25,325 bases of DNA, from NCBI GenBank assembly GCA_019096195.1, contig JAGTXK010000198.1:1-25325 (forward strand). The letters are read 5' to 3'. The notes below the pieces were generated by a model. The model saw only the letters and a list, made by a program, of their open reading frames with translations. It searched no databases and was not told the DNA's origin. Positions 10,593 through 20,316 of the stretch are shown here, piece after piece (position 1 is the first letter of the stretch; each line of letters begins with the position of its first letter). The DNA is from Boletus sp. NGJ (lineage: Eukaryota; Basidiomycota; Agaricomycetes; Boletales; Boletaceae). The position numbers and the translations under genes are program-made.

Positions 10593-12639
10593 ATGTCGTC
10601 GACGAATACCGGTGGGTAGCGGTTCCGAGGAGTGATAGAGCAATGCTAACTATTCAGCAAGACCGAACAATAGTACTTGATACTGGCAGCTCTGGATTGG
10701 TATACGCAGTTGTGTTCCACCCCGACGGAAAGCATCTCTTGGGCGGGAATGGGAATGAGATTCAACGATGGCAACTTGCAGACGACCAAATGGTCGGAAG
10801 GCAAACGGGAATGCTGGTGTTCGCCATTTCTGTGTCAAAGGATCACAGGTGGATAGTCTGCGGGACTAACAACGGGGCAAGCGTGTGGGACGGAGATATG
10901 CATGGAGAAGGCCATCGAAGCGGAGGGTGAAAAGACGGTGTATGCGGTCGATGTCTCCCCAGATTCGACAAGGTTTGCCACAGGGACTGCCCAAGACGGA
11001 GCGAGCGTTTGGAGCATTAGGAGCGGGGAGCGACTCGTTCGCCCGCTCGAACATGACGCGGAAAGTCACTGGAATCCGTTTCTCCCCGAATGACGAGCTC
11101 GTCGCCACTGCCTGCCCAAGAAATTACATCCGCATTTTCGACAGCCGCACCGGGGACAAGCTCGTCACCATCAAAATTGACATACCTAATTGGGTGGGCA
11201 CTCCGCTTTCATGGTCAAGTGATGGTCAGCAAATTTTTGCGACATCCCGTGACAGCAGAATCAGGTCATTCGATCCGTCCACTGGGTCTCCGCTTGCTGA
11301 ATCGCAGATCCTCGATGACAACGACGATGGCATCCGCTCCATTGCTCTCGCTGCCAATGGCAAATTTATTGCTACCGCCGGACCACATTCAATCTCGTTC
11401 CTCGACATACTGACACTAACAAGGATTGGTCCTGTCATCAAGGACAGCAAACGGCCATTCTCAATTGCCATCTCGATGGACAGTAGCCATTTTGCGACTG
11501 GACAAGAGGACGGAAAAATTGCCATTCATGATCTCAGCAAGATTCTCCCGGACTTGTATGGTCCATCCAATGTAAGTGTTTGTACCTTTTTAGTCCCAGC
11601 ATCTTGGATAGGCCACATTCCGTTTCCCGCATCGACAATCTATGCAGGCATCTACTCCAAATGACGAGCAACCTTCGACATCGGCCCATGACGACAAGCC
11701 ACAAAACTCTAAATCCGTAGGATTTTCTCATCCCGTCACTAAAAGAGTTGTGCTGACGTCGTCACTGTACAATAGGAACAACCTACGACATCCAGTGAAC
11801 TCCATTCTGAAGGACACAATGAGGACGGCAATGATCTCATCGAGGTATCAGTTCTTTCGTTTCCCCCTCGAAGTGAGTTCTCACGATCACATAGGTTGAC
11901 GTGCCGCCGAGCACGCCTGCCCCCGAGTTTAATTATGACGAGGTGGGCGACCACTACATTCTTGTCTTGCTTCCCCATTGACACTACTGGAGTCATTGGC
12001 CTCCTCTTCCGATTCTAGTATGGACGAGGCACCGCCGCTGGGCCCATCCCATGCTATATCGATATCACAGTCAGATGCCCTACCCGTGCCCTCCACTTCA
12101 GAGACACGTCCAGAGGAAAATTTCGACACTGTCGAGTCATCTTCAGGGCCGTTCGATATTCAAAAGGTGGCGACAAAGATTGGGCAACAAGGGCCCGACT
12201 TCGCATAAGCCACCTCGGCATTCCGGAAAGTCGCCCGAGCCTGCCGGTCGTCGATCCCCTTCCCACTCCCCAGCGAGATCAAATGTCACAAATGAAGGGC
12301 CTTCGTGGATGGCTAAAGGTAAACGTAAGCGAGTGAGTGCTTTTCCTCGACAAGCGATCGAATGTTATGTGACGAGCATATCTTAGCGAGCGGTCGCAAA
12401 AAACCGTTAGAAGGCCAGGGGTTCGTTGTTCCTCGGATTTGTATGTAGACACTCATCCCACGTCACAGGATAAATCACGTACCAAGACTACTATTCCCAA
12501 ACCTCCGAACAGAGATGCATCTGACAGTGGAGGACAAGGTGCTGTGGATACAAAGGAAGCAGACCCAGTTCGTCTCTTTCTGGTGATGGTGGACCTCGTC
12601 ACGTCAGCTCACGTCCCATTAGACGCAACAAGCAGCTGA
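10593..12639 (+). pseudogene. WD40-repeat protein, copy A (frameshifted)
   Basis: Same gene structure as copy B: a 19-nt first exon at 10593-10611 (MSSTNT), then a large WD40 exon from 10662 to 11571, then small Ser/Pro-rich exons beginning at 11648. Repeat units such as VYAVVFHPDGKHLLGG, VSKDHRWIVCGT, GASVWDGDM, VDVSPDSTRFATG, GASVWSIRSGERL and IRFSPNDELVATA mark a beta-propeller. Compared with copies B and C it carries single-base insertions at about 10905-10912 (GGAGAAGGCC for GGAAAGGTC), 11061-11064 (GGAAAG for AGAAG), 12137-12142 (TCATCTTC for TCACTTC) and in an A-run at 12398-12403 (six A, not five). Each shifts the frame, and the last one brings an immediate TAG. The KDZ element sits just upstream and has replaced its normal 5' context. 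Confidence 0.85.
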
Positions 12640-13375
12640 TCCATCCCAACCCTCCGGAGCGGGGGTCCAACTAACGGTGCGTGTTACTTTCCGTTCACCT
12701 GCTTTGTGAGACTCACAACGTGTTTGCAATAGGAAGAATCGGGTTACTCTACCCTCAGGCTTTCGATCAGGCTTTCGATCAGGTTTCCCACGTGGTTGTT
12801 GTGTTCTCGCTCGGGTACACACGGTGGAATGGATTGATGCGGTGAATCAATGTACTACATGCAGATACCACGCTGGTCCATGATAATATGGACATTCAAC
12901 ATTCCTTTTGAAGATCAGTTTGAGTTCCGATAGGCCCGTCCATGATTGAGCTCCCTCGACGGTCACTAATCAACGTTTCTATAAACATGCGGAAGTTGGG
13001 GACCAGTATTCCTTCGTGGATCCAAGTACTACTTGCCGCGAGGGTGCAAGCCGAACCAAACGGACGGGCCACTGGCAAAAACGATGTTAGACATGCGCCA
13101 GGGTCATGATGCGAGTCGAGCAGGAACAGAAAACATGAAAGGAAAGAGCATGCGAGATAAATCGACGAGGATAAAATATAAAAGAGGGGGTGTAAAATAA
13201 TGCTGCAAGACATTAGAGGAAATAGTGATTATTACAAAAAGGGGACTGTCGTTGCGGCAAAGTGTACACATTACGAGCGCATCGTCGATCCATGAATATC
13301 ATGATGCAGAGACGAGGAAGCGTGGTCTGTGTAGGGTGGGGATAAGGATAAGACATTACTGACTATTCTTCCAGC
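12640..13375. other. 3' flank of copy A with a ~320-bp insertion
   Basis: Sequence to about 12968 (CTCGACGGTCACTAATC) and again from about 13288 (GATCCATGAATATCATGATGCAG) aligns with contiguous copy C sequence near 22800-22830. The intervening ~320 bp (about 12969-13287) are absent from copy C. The insert contains an AT-rich stretch with TATAAAAG-like words on the + strand and a 105-codon hydrophobic minus-strand open frame (13213-12896). I do not consider that frame a supported gene. No clear terminal repeats or target duplication flank the insert. Confidence 0.5.
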
Positions 13376-13561
13376 CCGACCGTGGTCCCGCTCGACTCCG
13401 CGCTCAACTTTTCACAGACGTTCCGGTCGACTGCTGTCGATGTCAACGGAGGCGTACCATCTACCCAAGGGCGATATCATTCCCCGTGTAGTTCGAACCA
13501 AGGGGAACAGCCCAGAGGTGTCACCATACGCACTCTGCGTGCGCCAGCATCCGACACCTGA
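13376..13561 (+). other. Coding-like fragment, unknown product
   Basis: An open stretch of 61 codons follows a plausible acceptor (TTCTTCCAG, 13374). It has balanced composition and begins PTVVPLDSALNFSQTFRSTA. Its first part aligns with copy C from about 22895, where the same acceptor-like TTCTTCCAG precedes CTCGACTCCGCGCTCAAC. It may be a 3' exon of a gene belonging to the repeat unit. No family is recognised. Confidence 0.3.
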
Positions 13562-13840
13562 TCAATAAGACCGAAGATCCATGCATCAACAGACACCAGA
13601 TACACTCTCCCCCCCAAATGTGAGTGTCGGTGTCGTCGAAGCGATGTCAGCGCATGGAACTGCAGGACGTCCAATGATGTTATACTTCGATTATATATAT
13701 ACGCGACGTACCCGTACACATGCCGTCGAGCCCACAGTATGCACAGGAAATCCCTGCATAGTAGCTATCTATCATAGTCGCGACGACTGATACTTCCCAA
13801 GTCAACTTGCCAGTAGCCCTCATCCGTCACTAGGGACAGA

Positions 13841-14008
13841 TACAAGCGTGTCGCTCTCAATGTCCGCACCACCGATGGTCAGTTCGCCTTCTCCATGGGT
13901 TGGTGGAGAGCTTGTTAAAAAGAGAGCGAGGATCCCGAGAAGTGCTTGACTTGGAAGAATTGTGCGATCCCCGCAGGGAAGAAGGTAGCTTGCGATGATT
14001 ACCCCTAA
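13841..14008 (+). other. Coding-like Cys/Trp-containing fragment with internal stop
   Basis: One frame reads YKRVALNVRTTDGQ and FAFSMGWWRAC, then a TAA at 13916-13918, then CLTWKNCAIPAGKKVAC, ending at TAA 14006-14008. Composition on both sides of the stop looks like one coding segment, so this is probably a decayed exon. I recognise no family. The downstream frame at 14131 may belong to the same gene. Confidence 0.3.
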
Positions 14009-14130
14009 GTAGAAGATAAACCCATCTTGCTAATTTGTGCAAGATACTCCCGTGTCGGATCACTTATCGTAAAGTGAAGAGGTTAGGATGACGATCCATA
14101 TCCAATAGGGGACATCTTACCTTTCAAGTT

Positions 14131-14607
14131 TTGAGATGTGACGTGCCGTTCGTGATTCGTGATGCCACCGAACCATCCGTCTGGTCCCTGATTGTCAAGA
14201 ACAATGGTTCCGCTGCTTGCACATTTTCATCGGCTTGTCTCGACAACGTGTCGTATGAATGGCAGGAACCCGTATTCCGCTCGTGTGCCGCTTTGAGCAA
14301 GGCGAATAACGAGGAAGCAGAAAACACACTCGTGAACGTAGTTGATGAGCTGTACAACTCTCTGGGTACCCAAGAACCGTTCGCTTACGTTCGACTGGAC
14401 GGGTCCTCAGGGAGCGCGAAAACGAGCCGTATTTTCTCCACGGTATGTATATCACAAGTTGGTCTAGTGCGGATTATACACTCGTTATGTATGAACCGAG
14501 TCCCACAGCCTGGACAGGGCGACAGTAGGCTTCAAGTGAAGGCATCGGCATCTGAAGTGCTGGTGAAGGAGTATCCTTCACGTGAGAGCCAGGAGGCGTC
14601 GTGCTAA
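14131..14607 (+). CDS. Hypothetical protein fragment, Cys-containing
   Basis: This 158-codon open frame starts MRCDVPFVIRDATEPSVW. The first ~105 residues have balanced, protein-like composition with several Cys (ACTFSSAC, FRSCAAL). From about codon 98 (14424) the DNA turns into a fragment of the repeat-unit 5' flank, so the C-terminal residues are probably not ancestral. The real gene may splice at the GT of GGTATGTATATC near 14442. No known domain is recognised. It could be a truncated host gene cut off by the copy B segment. Confidence 0.35.
   Translation: MRCDVPFVIRDATEPSVWSLIVKNNGSAACTFSSACLDNVSYEWQEPVFRSCAALSKANNEEAENTLVNVVDELYNSLGTQEPFAYVRLDGSSGSAKTSRIFSTVCISQVGLVRIIHSLCMNRVPQPGQGDSRLQVKASASEVLVKEYPSRESQEASC
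14424..14511 (+). repeat. Fragment of the repeat-unit 5' flank (copy B, upstream piece)
   Basis: GGTCTAGTGCGGATTATACA and the following CTCGTTATG...GAACCGAGTCCCAC match copy C near 20064-20105 and copy A near 1425-1468. In copy C this runs within about 25 bp into GACTGCGTTTGGAAAGG. In copy B the continuation (AGACTGCGTTTGGAAAGGATGG) appears only at about 15949, so about 1.4 kb separates the two halves. Confidence 0.75.
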
Positions 14608-15308
14608 GACCTCTGACAGGTGGCACCAATGCCAGAAGGCGAAGACGTCTGAGGTGGCGGAGAGGCCGAGACAGTGATCTTGGGGTGTTCCGCGTTGGGT
14701 GTCGTGGATGTTGACCTCGTGATTGCCGGCGTTATAGGTAAAGGAAATTCCGTGGGGTCAGGTTCTTCCTCCACTAGTTCTCCCATCTCTTCTTCGTTGT
14801 ATGCCCCCGACGGCACCATAGATTCATCAACATCACTGAATGCCTCAGAGTCTGATGGCACGTCGTACCAGAACGATTCTCCGTCATCTTGCAACTCGGC
14901 CCCGCCAGTTGCTCCTTCCTCAACAATTTTACCCTCTTCTTCAGCAGAGAAACGTTAACGTTTACAGTGGACGAACTCGTGGAAGACGATATCGATTCCA
15001 AGGATCGCTCTTGAATCAGAATCTTCTCTGTTTCTCTGGTTGGGTTCAGCCAGTACCTCGCTTACTGTAACCTCGACGATCCCTGGCGCTTTCTTTCCGA
15101 GTTTCGGGGTCACCAATGGTGCAGACGGTGGCTTGGATGGCTCTTTAGCAGGTGTAGAGGAAGGAGTGATCGAGAAAGGGTGTTTCGGCAGCATCTGGCC
15201 TGGTTTCGTAGGTGTACCTTCAGATGGTTCAGCTCCTACCAGCTTGTCCTCTCCAGTGGAACGGAGGAGTCCCCCTTTGGGCTGTGGATGGGACGGCCAC
15301 GTGGCCAC
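14604..15308 (-). pseudogene. Minus-strand Pro/Ser-rich gene fragment, one internal stop
   Basis: On the minus strand one frame is open for 235 codons from 15308 to 14604, except for a single TAA at 14957-14955. The upstream half is rich in Pro, Lys and Ser (TPTKPGQMLPKHPFS, KEPSKPPSAPLVTPK). The downstream half is acidic (VEEGATGGAELQDDG, SEAFSDVDESM, EEEMGELVEEEPDP) and ends in a Ser/Thr/Pro tail. The composition suggests a disordered C-terminal region. Either the TAA is a real nonsense change or it lies inside a small intron (a GTCTTCC...GAAG span of 49 nt is possible). No start ATG is evident at the 5' end, so exons further right probably belong to it. Function unknown. Confidence 0.5.
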
Positions 15309-15323
15309 TGATTCAGAGCATCA

Positions 15324-15948
15324 TCAGACCTTGGGCGATCCCGTCGTGAAAGTGCGTGCATTTACGGTCCAATGATTCGATAAAGTATGCGAGGGCGAGA
15401 CAGGAGATGATGAATCTGTTAGACACCGGTCGCGAGGAGAGGTCCCGTCATGCTTGAGATACCGATAGAGGCGAATATCTGTGTGGCGTAGTAGTTGTTC
15501 CCATCCAGTGTCGGAGAAAAGTGAGGAGGTATGACGCAACGAAGCGCGATTATCTTGTTCTCTTCCATCTTGCGGAATTGTGAGAAGTTTATGACGGCCA
15601 ACAAAGTCAGCGCGGATCTCCAGGGCGGTTGATTGCACTGCGGGAGAGGCAGGGTTAGTGCGCACAATATAAGCGAGAGATCTCCATAACGTTTCTTTTT
15701 TCGACCAGCCAACGAGGCGATTCTGGCTAGAAGAGCATGAAGATGAAGAAGAGGACGCCAGGAGTAATCTGAACGATGACAAGAAGGCACCACTGAGTCT
15801 GTCAAAAATGGCTACGCAGTTGACCTGATCAGATGGATGTGAGATGGCAGTAGACCAAGGCGCCTGGGCAGAGGCTGTCACTTTGGCTGGAGCCTGAGGT
15901 AGAAGGGAACTGAATCTCAGACCATAGGTACTGTACCGAAAACAGCTG
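15324..15948 (-). other. Minus-strand coding-like segment, unassigned
   Basis: A minus-strand frame is open from about 15948 to 15324 (and on to 16076, where it enters the copy B flank). It includes FDRLSGAFLSSFRLLLASSS and KKETLWRSLAY. Another frame nearby reads FIISCLALAYFIESLDRK just before the fragment at 15308. Alternating frames suggest several exons of the same minus-strand gene as 15308-14604, but I could not fix a splice chain. No family is recognised. Confidence 0.3.
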
Positions 15949-18476
15949 GCAGACTGCGTTTGGAAAGGATGGAAGGTTTTACCAATATTGACTGGTCGCA
16001 ACGGGATCCGTGTAAGAATAAGCGCCAACGACACGAGGCAGAGAGACCATATTGAGCAAACGTATTTATGTAGCAACTTTGCGCACGAGGAAACCGAAAT
16101 ACCTTGTCCTTCACTCTTCCAACCCTATAACTGTGTACCATTGGCGAGGATGTCATCGACGAATAACGGTGCGTAGCAGCTCCGAGGAGTGAGAGCAATG
16201 CTAACTATTCAGTCTATTCTGTAAGACCAAACATTAATACTTGATACCGGTAGCTCTGTGAGGTGGATATACGCAGTCGCGTTCCACCCCGACGGAAAGC
16301 ATCTTTTGGGCGGAAGTGATGATGGGATTCGACAATGGCGACTTGCAGACGGTCAAGAGGTCGGGAAGCGAATGGAACTGCAGTTGCGCGCCATTTTTGT
16401 GTCAAAGTGGGTAGTGTGCGGGACTTATCGGCAGGGGGCAAGTGTGTGGGACGGAGACATGCGTGAAAAGGTCATCCACGTAGAGGGCACAAACATTGTC
16501 TGGGCAATCGACATCTGCGCAGATTCGACCAGATTTGCCACAGGGACTGCCGAAGACGGAGCGAGCGTTTGGAGCATTAGGAGCGGGGAGCGACTCGTTG
16601 GCCCGCTCAAACATGATGCAGAAGTCACTGGAATCCGTTTCTCCCCGAATGGCGAGCTCATCGCCACTGCCTGCCCAAGAAATTACATCTGCGTTTTCGC
16701 CAGCCACACTGGGGACAAGCTCGTCACCATCAGAATTGGCATACCTAGCTTGGTGGCCACTCCGCTTTCATGGTCAAGTGATGGTCAACAAATTTTTAGC
16801 ACGTCCAGTGACAGCAGAATCAGGTCATTTGATCCATCCACTGGGTCTCTGCTTTCTGAATCACAAATTCTCCATGATGGCAAGGACGTCCGTTCTATCG
16901 TTCTAGCTGCGAACGGCAAATTCATCGTTGCCATCACACGGCATTCAATTTCGTTCCTCGACACACCAACACTGACACGGATTGGCCCTGTCATCGAGGA
17001 CAGGCAAGAGCCAACCTCAATTGCCATCTCACCGGGCAGCGGCCATCTTGCGGCTGGACGAGACGATGGAAAAATTGTCATTTATGATCTCAGCAAGATT
17101 CTTCCAGATTTGTGTGGTCCATTCAATGTAAGTATTTGATAGTCCCGGTATGTTGGATAGGTTCTTACATTGACAATCTATGTAGGTATCCACTCCCACA
17201 GTACAACCTAACGACCAACCTTCGACAGCGGGCGGCCACGACAATAACCCTAATTCTAAGCCTGTAGGATCTGTTATCTTGCCACTAAAACGGTTGCGCT
17301 GAAGCCGTCACTATGCACGTACAATAGGAACAACCTGCAAAATCAAGTCCACTCCAGTCCGAGGGACACAACAAAGACGGCGATGGTCTCATCGAGGTAT
17401 CAGTTCGTTCGTTTCCCTCGAAGCGAATTCTCACGATCACATAGGTTGACGTGCCGTCGAGCACACCTGCTCTTGAGTTCGATTACGACGAGGTGGGTGA
17501 TCACTACATTCTTCTCGTGCTTCCCCATATTGACATTGCTGGAGTCATTGGCCTCCTCTTCCGATTCTAGTAAAGACGAGGCACCGCCGCTTGACACATC
17601 CCATGTCGTACAGCAGTCAGATGCTATAGCCGTGCCCTCCATTTCAGAGACACCTCCAGAGGGAAACCTCGACGGGGTCGAGTCACCTCAGGGTCGTTCG
17701 ATATTCAAATGGTGGCGGCAGAGAAAGGGTATGAAGGGCACGGGTTCGCATCGGCCAGATCGACGTTCCGGAAAGTCGCGCGAGCCTGCCAGTCGTCGAT
17801 CCCCTTCCCACTCCCCAGCGAGACCAAATGTCACAAATGAAGGGCCTTCGTGGATGGCTGAAGGTAAACGTAAGCGAGTGAGTGCTTTTTCTCGACAAGC
17901 AATCGAATGTTATGTAACGAGCATATCTTAGCGAGCGGTCGCAAAAACCGTTAGAAGGCCAGGGGTTCGTTATTCCTCAGATTTGTATGTAGACACTCAT
18001 CCCACGTCACAGGATAAATCACGTACCAAGACTACTATTCCCAAACCTCCGAACAACGATGCATCTGGTAGTGGAGGACAAGGTACTGCGGATACATGGA
18101 AGGCGGACTCGGTTCGTCTCTTTCTGGTGATGGTGGACCTCGTCGCGTTAGCTCACGTCGTGTTAGACGCAACAAGCAGCCAACCCATCCCAACCCTCAA
18201 CCACGGGAGTCCGACTAACGGTGCGTATTACTTTCCGCTCACCTACATTGTGAAACTTACAATAGATTTGCATCAGGAAGAATCGGGTTACTCTACCCTT
18301 AGGTTTTCAATCAGGTTTCCCACATGGTTATTGTGTTCTCGCTCTGGTACACACGATGGAGCACATTGATCCAATACTACGCTGGACCATGATTATAAGG
18401 ACATTAACCATGTATTCCTTTGAGTTCATGTATCTCGCAGCATCAGTATAAGTTCCAACAAGCCTGTCCATGCCAA
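15949..18476 (+). repeat. Copy B of the WD40 segmental repeat
   Basis: It starts at AGACTGCGTTTGGAAAGGA, which includes an uninterrupted version of the KDZ target site, and runs through the WD40 gene to about 18476 (GTTCCAACAAGCCTGTCCATG). It aligns with copy A (10414 to about 12940) and copy C (20133 to about 22770). It is more diverged from A and C than their 3' halves are from each other. Confidence 0.8.
16150..18302 (+). CDS. WD40-repeat beta-propeller protein, copy B (intact model)
   Basis: Eight exons, 16150-16168, 16226-17127, 17186-17263, 17328-17396, 17445-17492, 17545-17877, 17932-18220 and 18277-18302, give 588 codons with the stop and no interruption. All introns are 48-64 nt with GT...AG ends. 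The 19-nt first exon encodes MSSTNN and is supported by the same layout in copies A and C. Residues ~15-305 form WD40 units (VAFHPDGKHLLGG, GASVWDGDM, STRFATGTAEDG, GASVWSIRSGERL, IRFSPNGELIATA, WSSDGQQIFST, IVLAANGKF, DGKIVIYDLSKIL). Residues ~306-480 are Ser/Pro-rich and probably disordered (SPSHSPARPNVTNEGPSW), with basic patches (KGKRKR-like). The last two exons are the least sure; an alternative frame around 18120-18220 also looks coding. WD40 propellers act as protein-interaction scaffolds; no partner or pathway is indicated here. Confidence 0.72.
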
Positions 18477-19155
18477 CTAGCCTCCCTTGTATTCGCGCCG
18501 AGTACCGCTAGCCAAGTTCTTTGGGTATACCTCGATCGAAGCCTGCAGAAGTCACCCGCCTACGACGAACGTCGTGCGACCACTCCTTGGTGGACAGCCC
18601 AGCCTATTTGGTACCAAGGTCACCTTCGCTGTTCGCATCCCGCATTCCATCGATTGCTCCTTCGTCCTAGCTTATCGTCCCCATTACCAAAGACACTGGT
18701 GCCGTGCCTGTCACCGTCACCGACGGCAGAGCAGGACATGCAAGCAGAGTGACTATTCCTTCTGAGTACCCTCGGTGAGGAACTTTAGAATGAGGGTCTT
18801 TCTCTTGTGACTGGAATCACTCATCTAATATTGGTATCGGTATAACTCAAACAGCTTGCGACAGCAGCAAAGGTCAGTGGAACTCGAGAAGACTTCCGGC
18901 GTAATCCATCGAAACAAAAAGGTCTCGGGGCCTCAGGTTGGGATGTGGATTTGCATGATCAGCATTTACTGTAATGAATAGGGAAGCTTGACTATAGCAT
19001 ACTAGCTGTGTGGAGTCGAATCGAAACATCGGTTGATTGGTCTCGCATTTATGACGAGTCTTCATGATCATCAGGAGAGTGGACAAGACGACCGGGAGGG
19101 AGGATTCGGTCAATGGTTTTGCCACTCCCGAAACAATTGAGGAGTGTCCATTCAA
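18303..19155. other. Spacer between copies B and C, no supported gene
   Basis: To about 18476 the sequence is the 3' flank of copy B. From 18487 to 18765 a 92-codon + strand open frame (KFFGYTSIEACRS, VTFAVRIPHSIDCS) has mixed composition, but two other frames are also open there, so I do not call a gene. From 18766 to 19060 I see nothing. A short open frame starts at 19064 and enters the copy C flank. Confidence 0.45.
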
Positions 19156-19614
19156 TGGGAAACGCGTCTGGGAGCCCCAGGTGTCTGAGCTCGAGCGTTT
19201 GGGCCGGCGTGCGTGGGTTGTGGCGAAGAGCTGTCGTGGATACTGTGGTGGTATAAGTGTGGTGGTTTGACGTGGTAGTTCCTGGACGTGGAAACAAAAG
19301 CCTTCGAGGTATGGACAGGACGACGACGAGACGGATGCCAATGTTAGGCTAAAAGGTTGCAACTTGAAGGGGGTGTTGGGTTACTCGTCGTGGTACGATG
19401 TGCTGATGAAGTCGGTTTAGTGCTTCCGCAGAGGGAGGGCGGGATAAGTATCCCTGCAAATCCGGTGCGACAACCAAAGGTGAAGAAGTACTGTAGAAAA
19501 AAAAACTTACCCCTTATTACACCTGACGCGGAATGGAGATGGACAAAGGCGACCGACGCGGCGATGGCTCGGGAATCCGGGATTCGCTGTAGATTCGGGA
19601 TACTCGGTGCGTAG
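19064..19614 (+). CDS. Possible small gene in the repeat-unit 5' flank (copy C version)
   Basis: An open stretch from 19064 reads MIIRRVDKTTGRED and VWEPQVSELERLGRRAWVVA, ending at a TGA near 19268. A second stretch in another frame (19357-19614) reads VLPQREGGISIPANPVRQP, KVKKYCRKKNLPLITPDAEW and SGIRCRFGILGA. Composition suggests real exons joined by an intron around 19271-19356, but the exact sites are not clear. In copy A the same DNA carries C-to-T changes and a ~70-bp deletion removing much of the second exon. Function unknown. Confidence 0.35.
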
Positions 19615-20136
19615 TGCCTGGGTAAAAAAAAGTTCGAATTCATGTGATCATGTATACATTCACTCTACGGGCATTCGTTCCGTCAGAATACCTGACGGTA
19701 GGGGCACTCCCATCGGCCGTCGTGTGTAAGTTTCTCGACCACCCAAGTGAACCGGGGGGACACGGAATACAGCGCTTTCATCTGGCCTTGGATGAAAGTA
19801 GAATACATTAGACGATTTCATGCACTTGATCACATTGACACGCATACCAGGATCGCTTCGAACACTTCAGGATATCACTTGAGAACAAGTTCTGGCAATC
19901 ACATGGGTTTCATACGGATGTCTGAGACGTCCGCCCGTGGTGCGCCAGGGAACATGTCGTTGAGCGTCCGAGGGCGTTGCGAGCGCCAACGAGGTAGCAT
20001 GTGAGCGAGACTATTCGAGCATGCGAGAATGTGCCGTATTTTCTGCGCGGTATATCGCGAGTTGGTCTAGTGCAGATTATACACTCGTTGTGAACCGAGT
20101 CCCACACGCTAGACGTGACGGGCATTCGCAGACTGC
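19156..20136 (+). repeat. Copy C: 5' flank of the WD40 segmental repeat (well preserved)
   Basis: It aligns with copy A 592-1498 and serves as the less-decayed reference: where the two differ, this copy usually has C or G (often CpG) and copy A has T or A. It runs without interruption into the target site at 20137. Confidence 0.85.
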
Positions 20137-20144
20137 GTTTGGAA
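20137..20144. other. Empty KDZ target site
   Basis: GTTTGGAA occurs once here in the context CTGCGTTTGGAAAGGAAGG. In copy A the left part is followed by the transposon and the 8 bases are repeated on its far side. This is the pre-integration state of the same site. Confidence 0.93.
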
Positions 20145-20316
20145 AGGAAGGTTTCACTGCTTGCCTGCATCGGGATCCGAGTAAGAATAAGCGCCAAGGA
20201 CACGAGGCAGGCAGACCATATCGAGAACAAGGAGACGTGGTTATACAGCAACTTTGCGCAGCACGAGTAAACCGAAATACCTCGTTCCTTCACTCTTCAG
20301 TGTACCATTGCTGAGG

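Noticed and set aside
12896-13213. 105-codon minus-strand frame with a hydrophobic N-terminus, signal-peptide-like
   Set aside because: It spans the boundary of a copy-specific insertion, has no introns or homolog I recognise, and is likely chance.
19660-19845. 61-codon minus-strand frame in the copy C flank
   Set aside because: Overlaps another open frame in the repeat flank and has no recognisable features.
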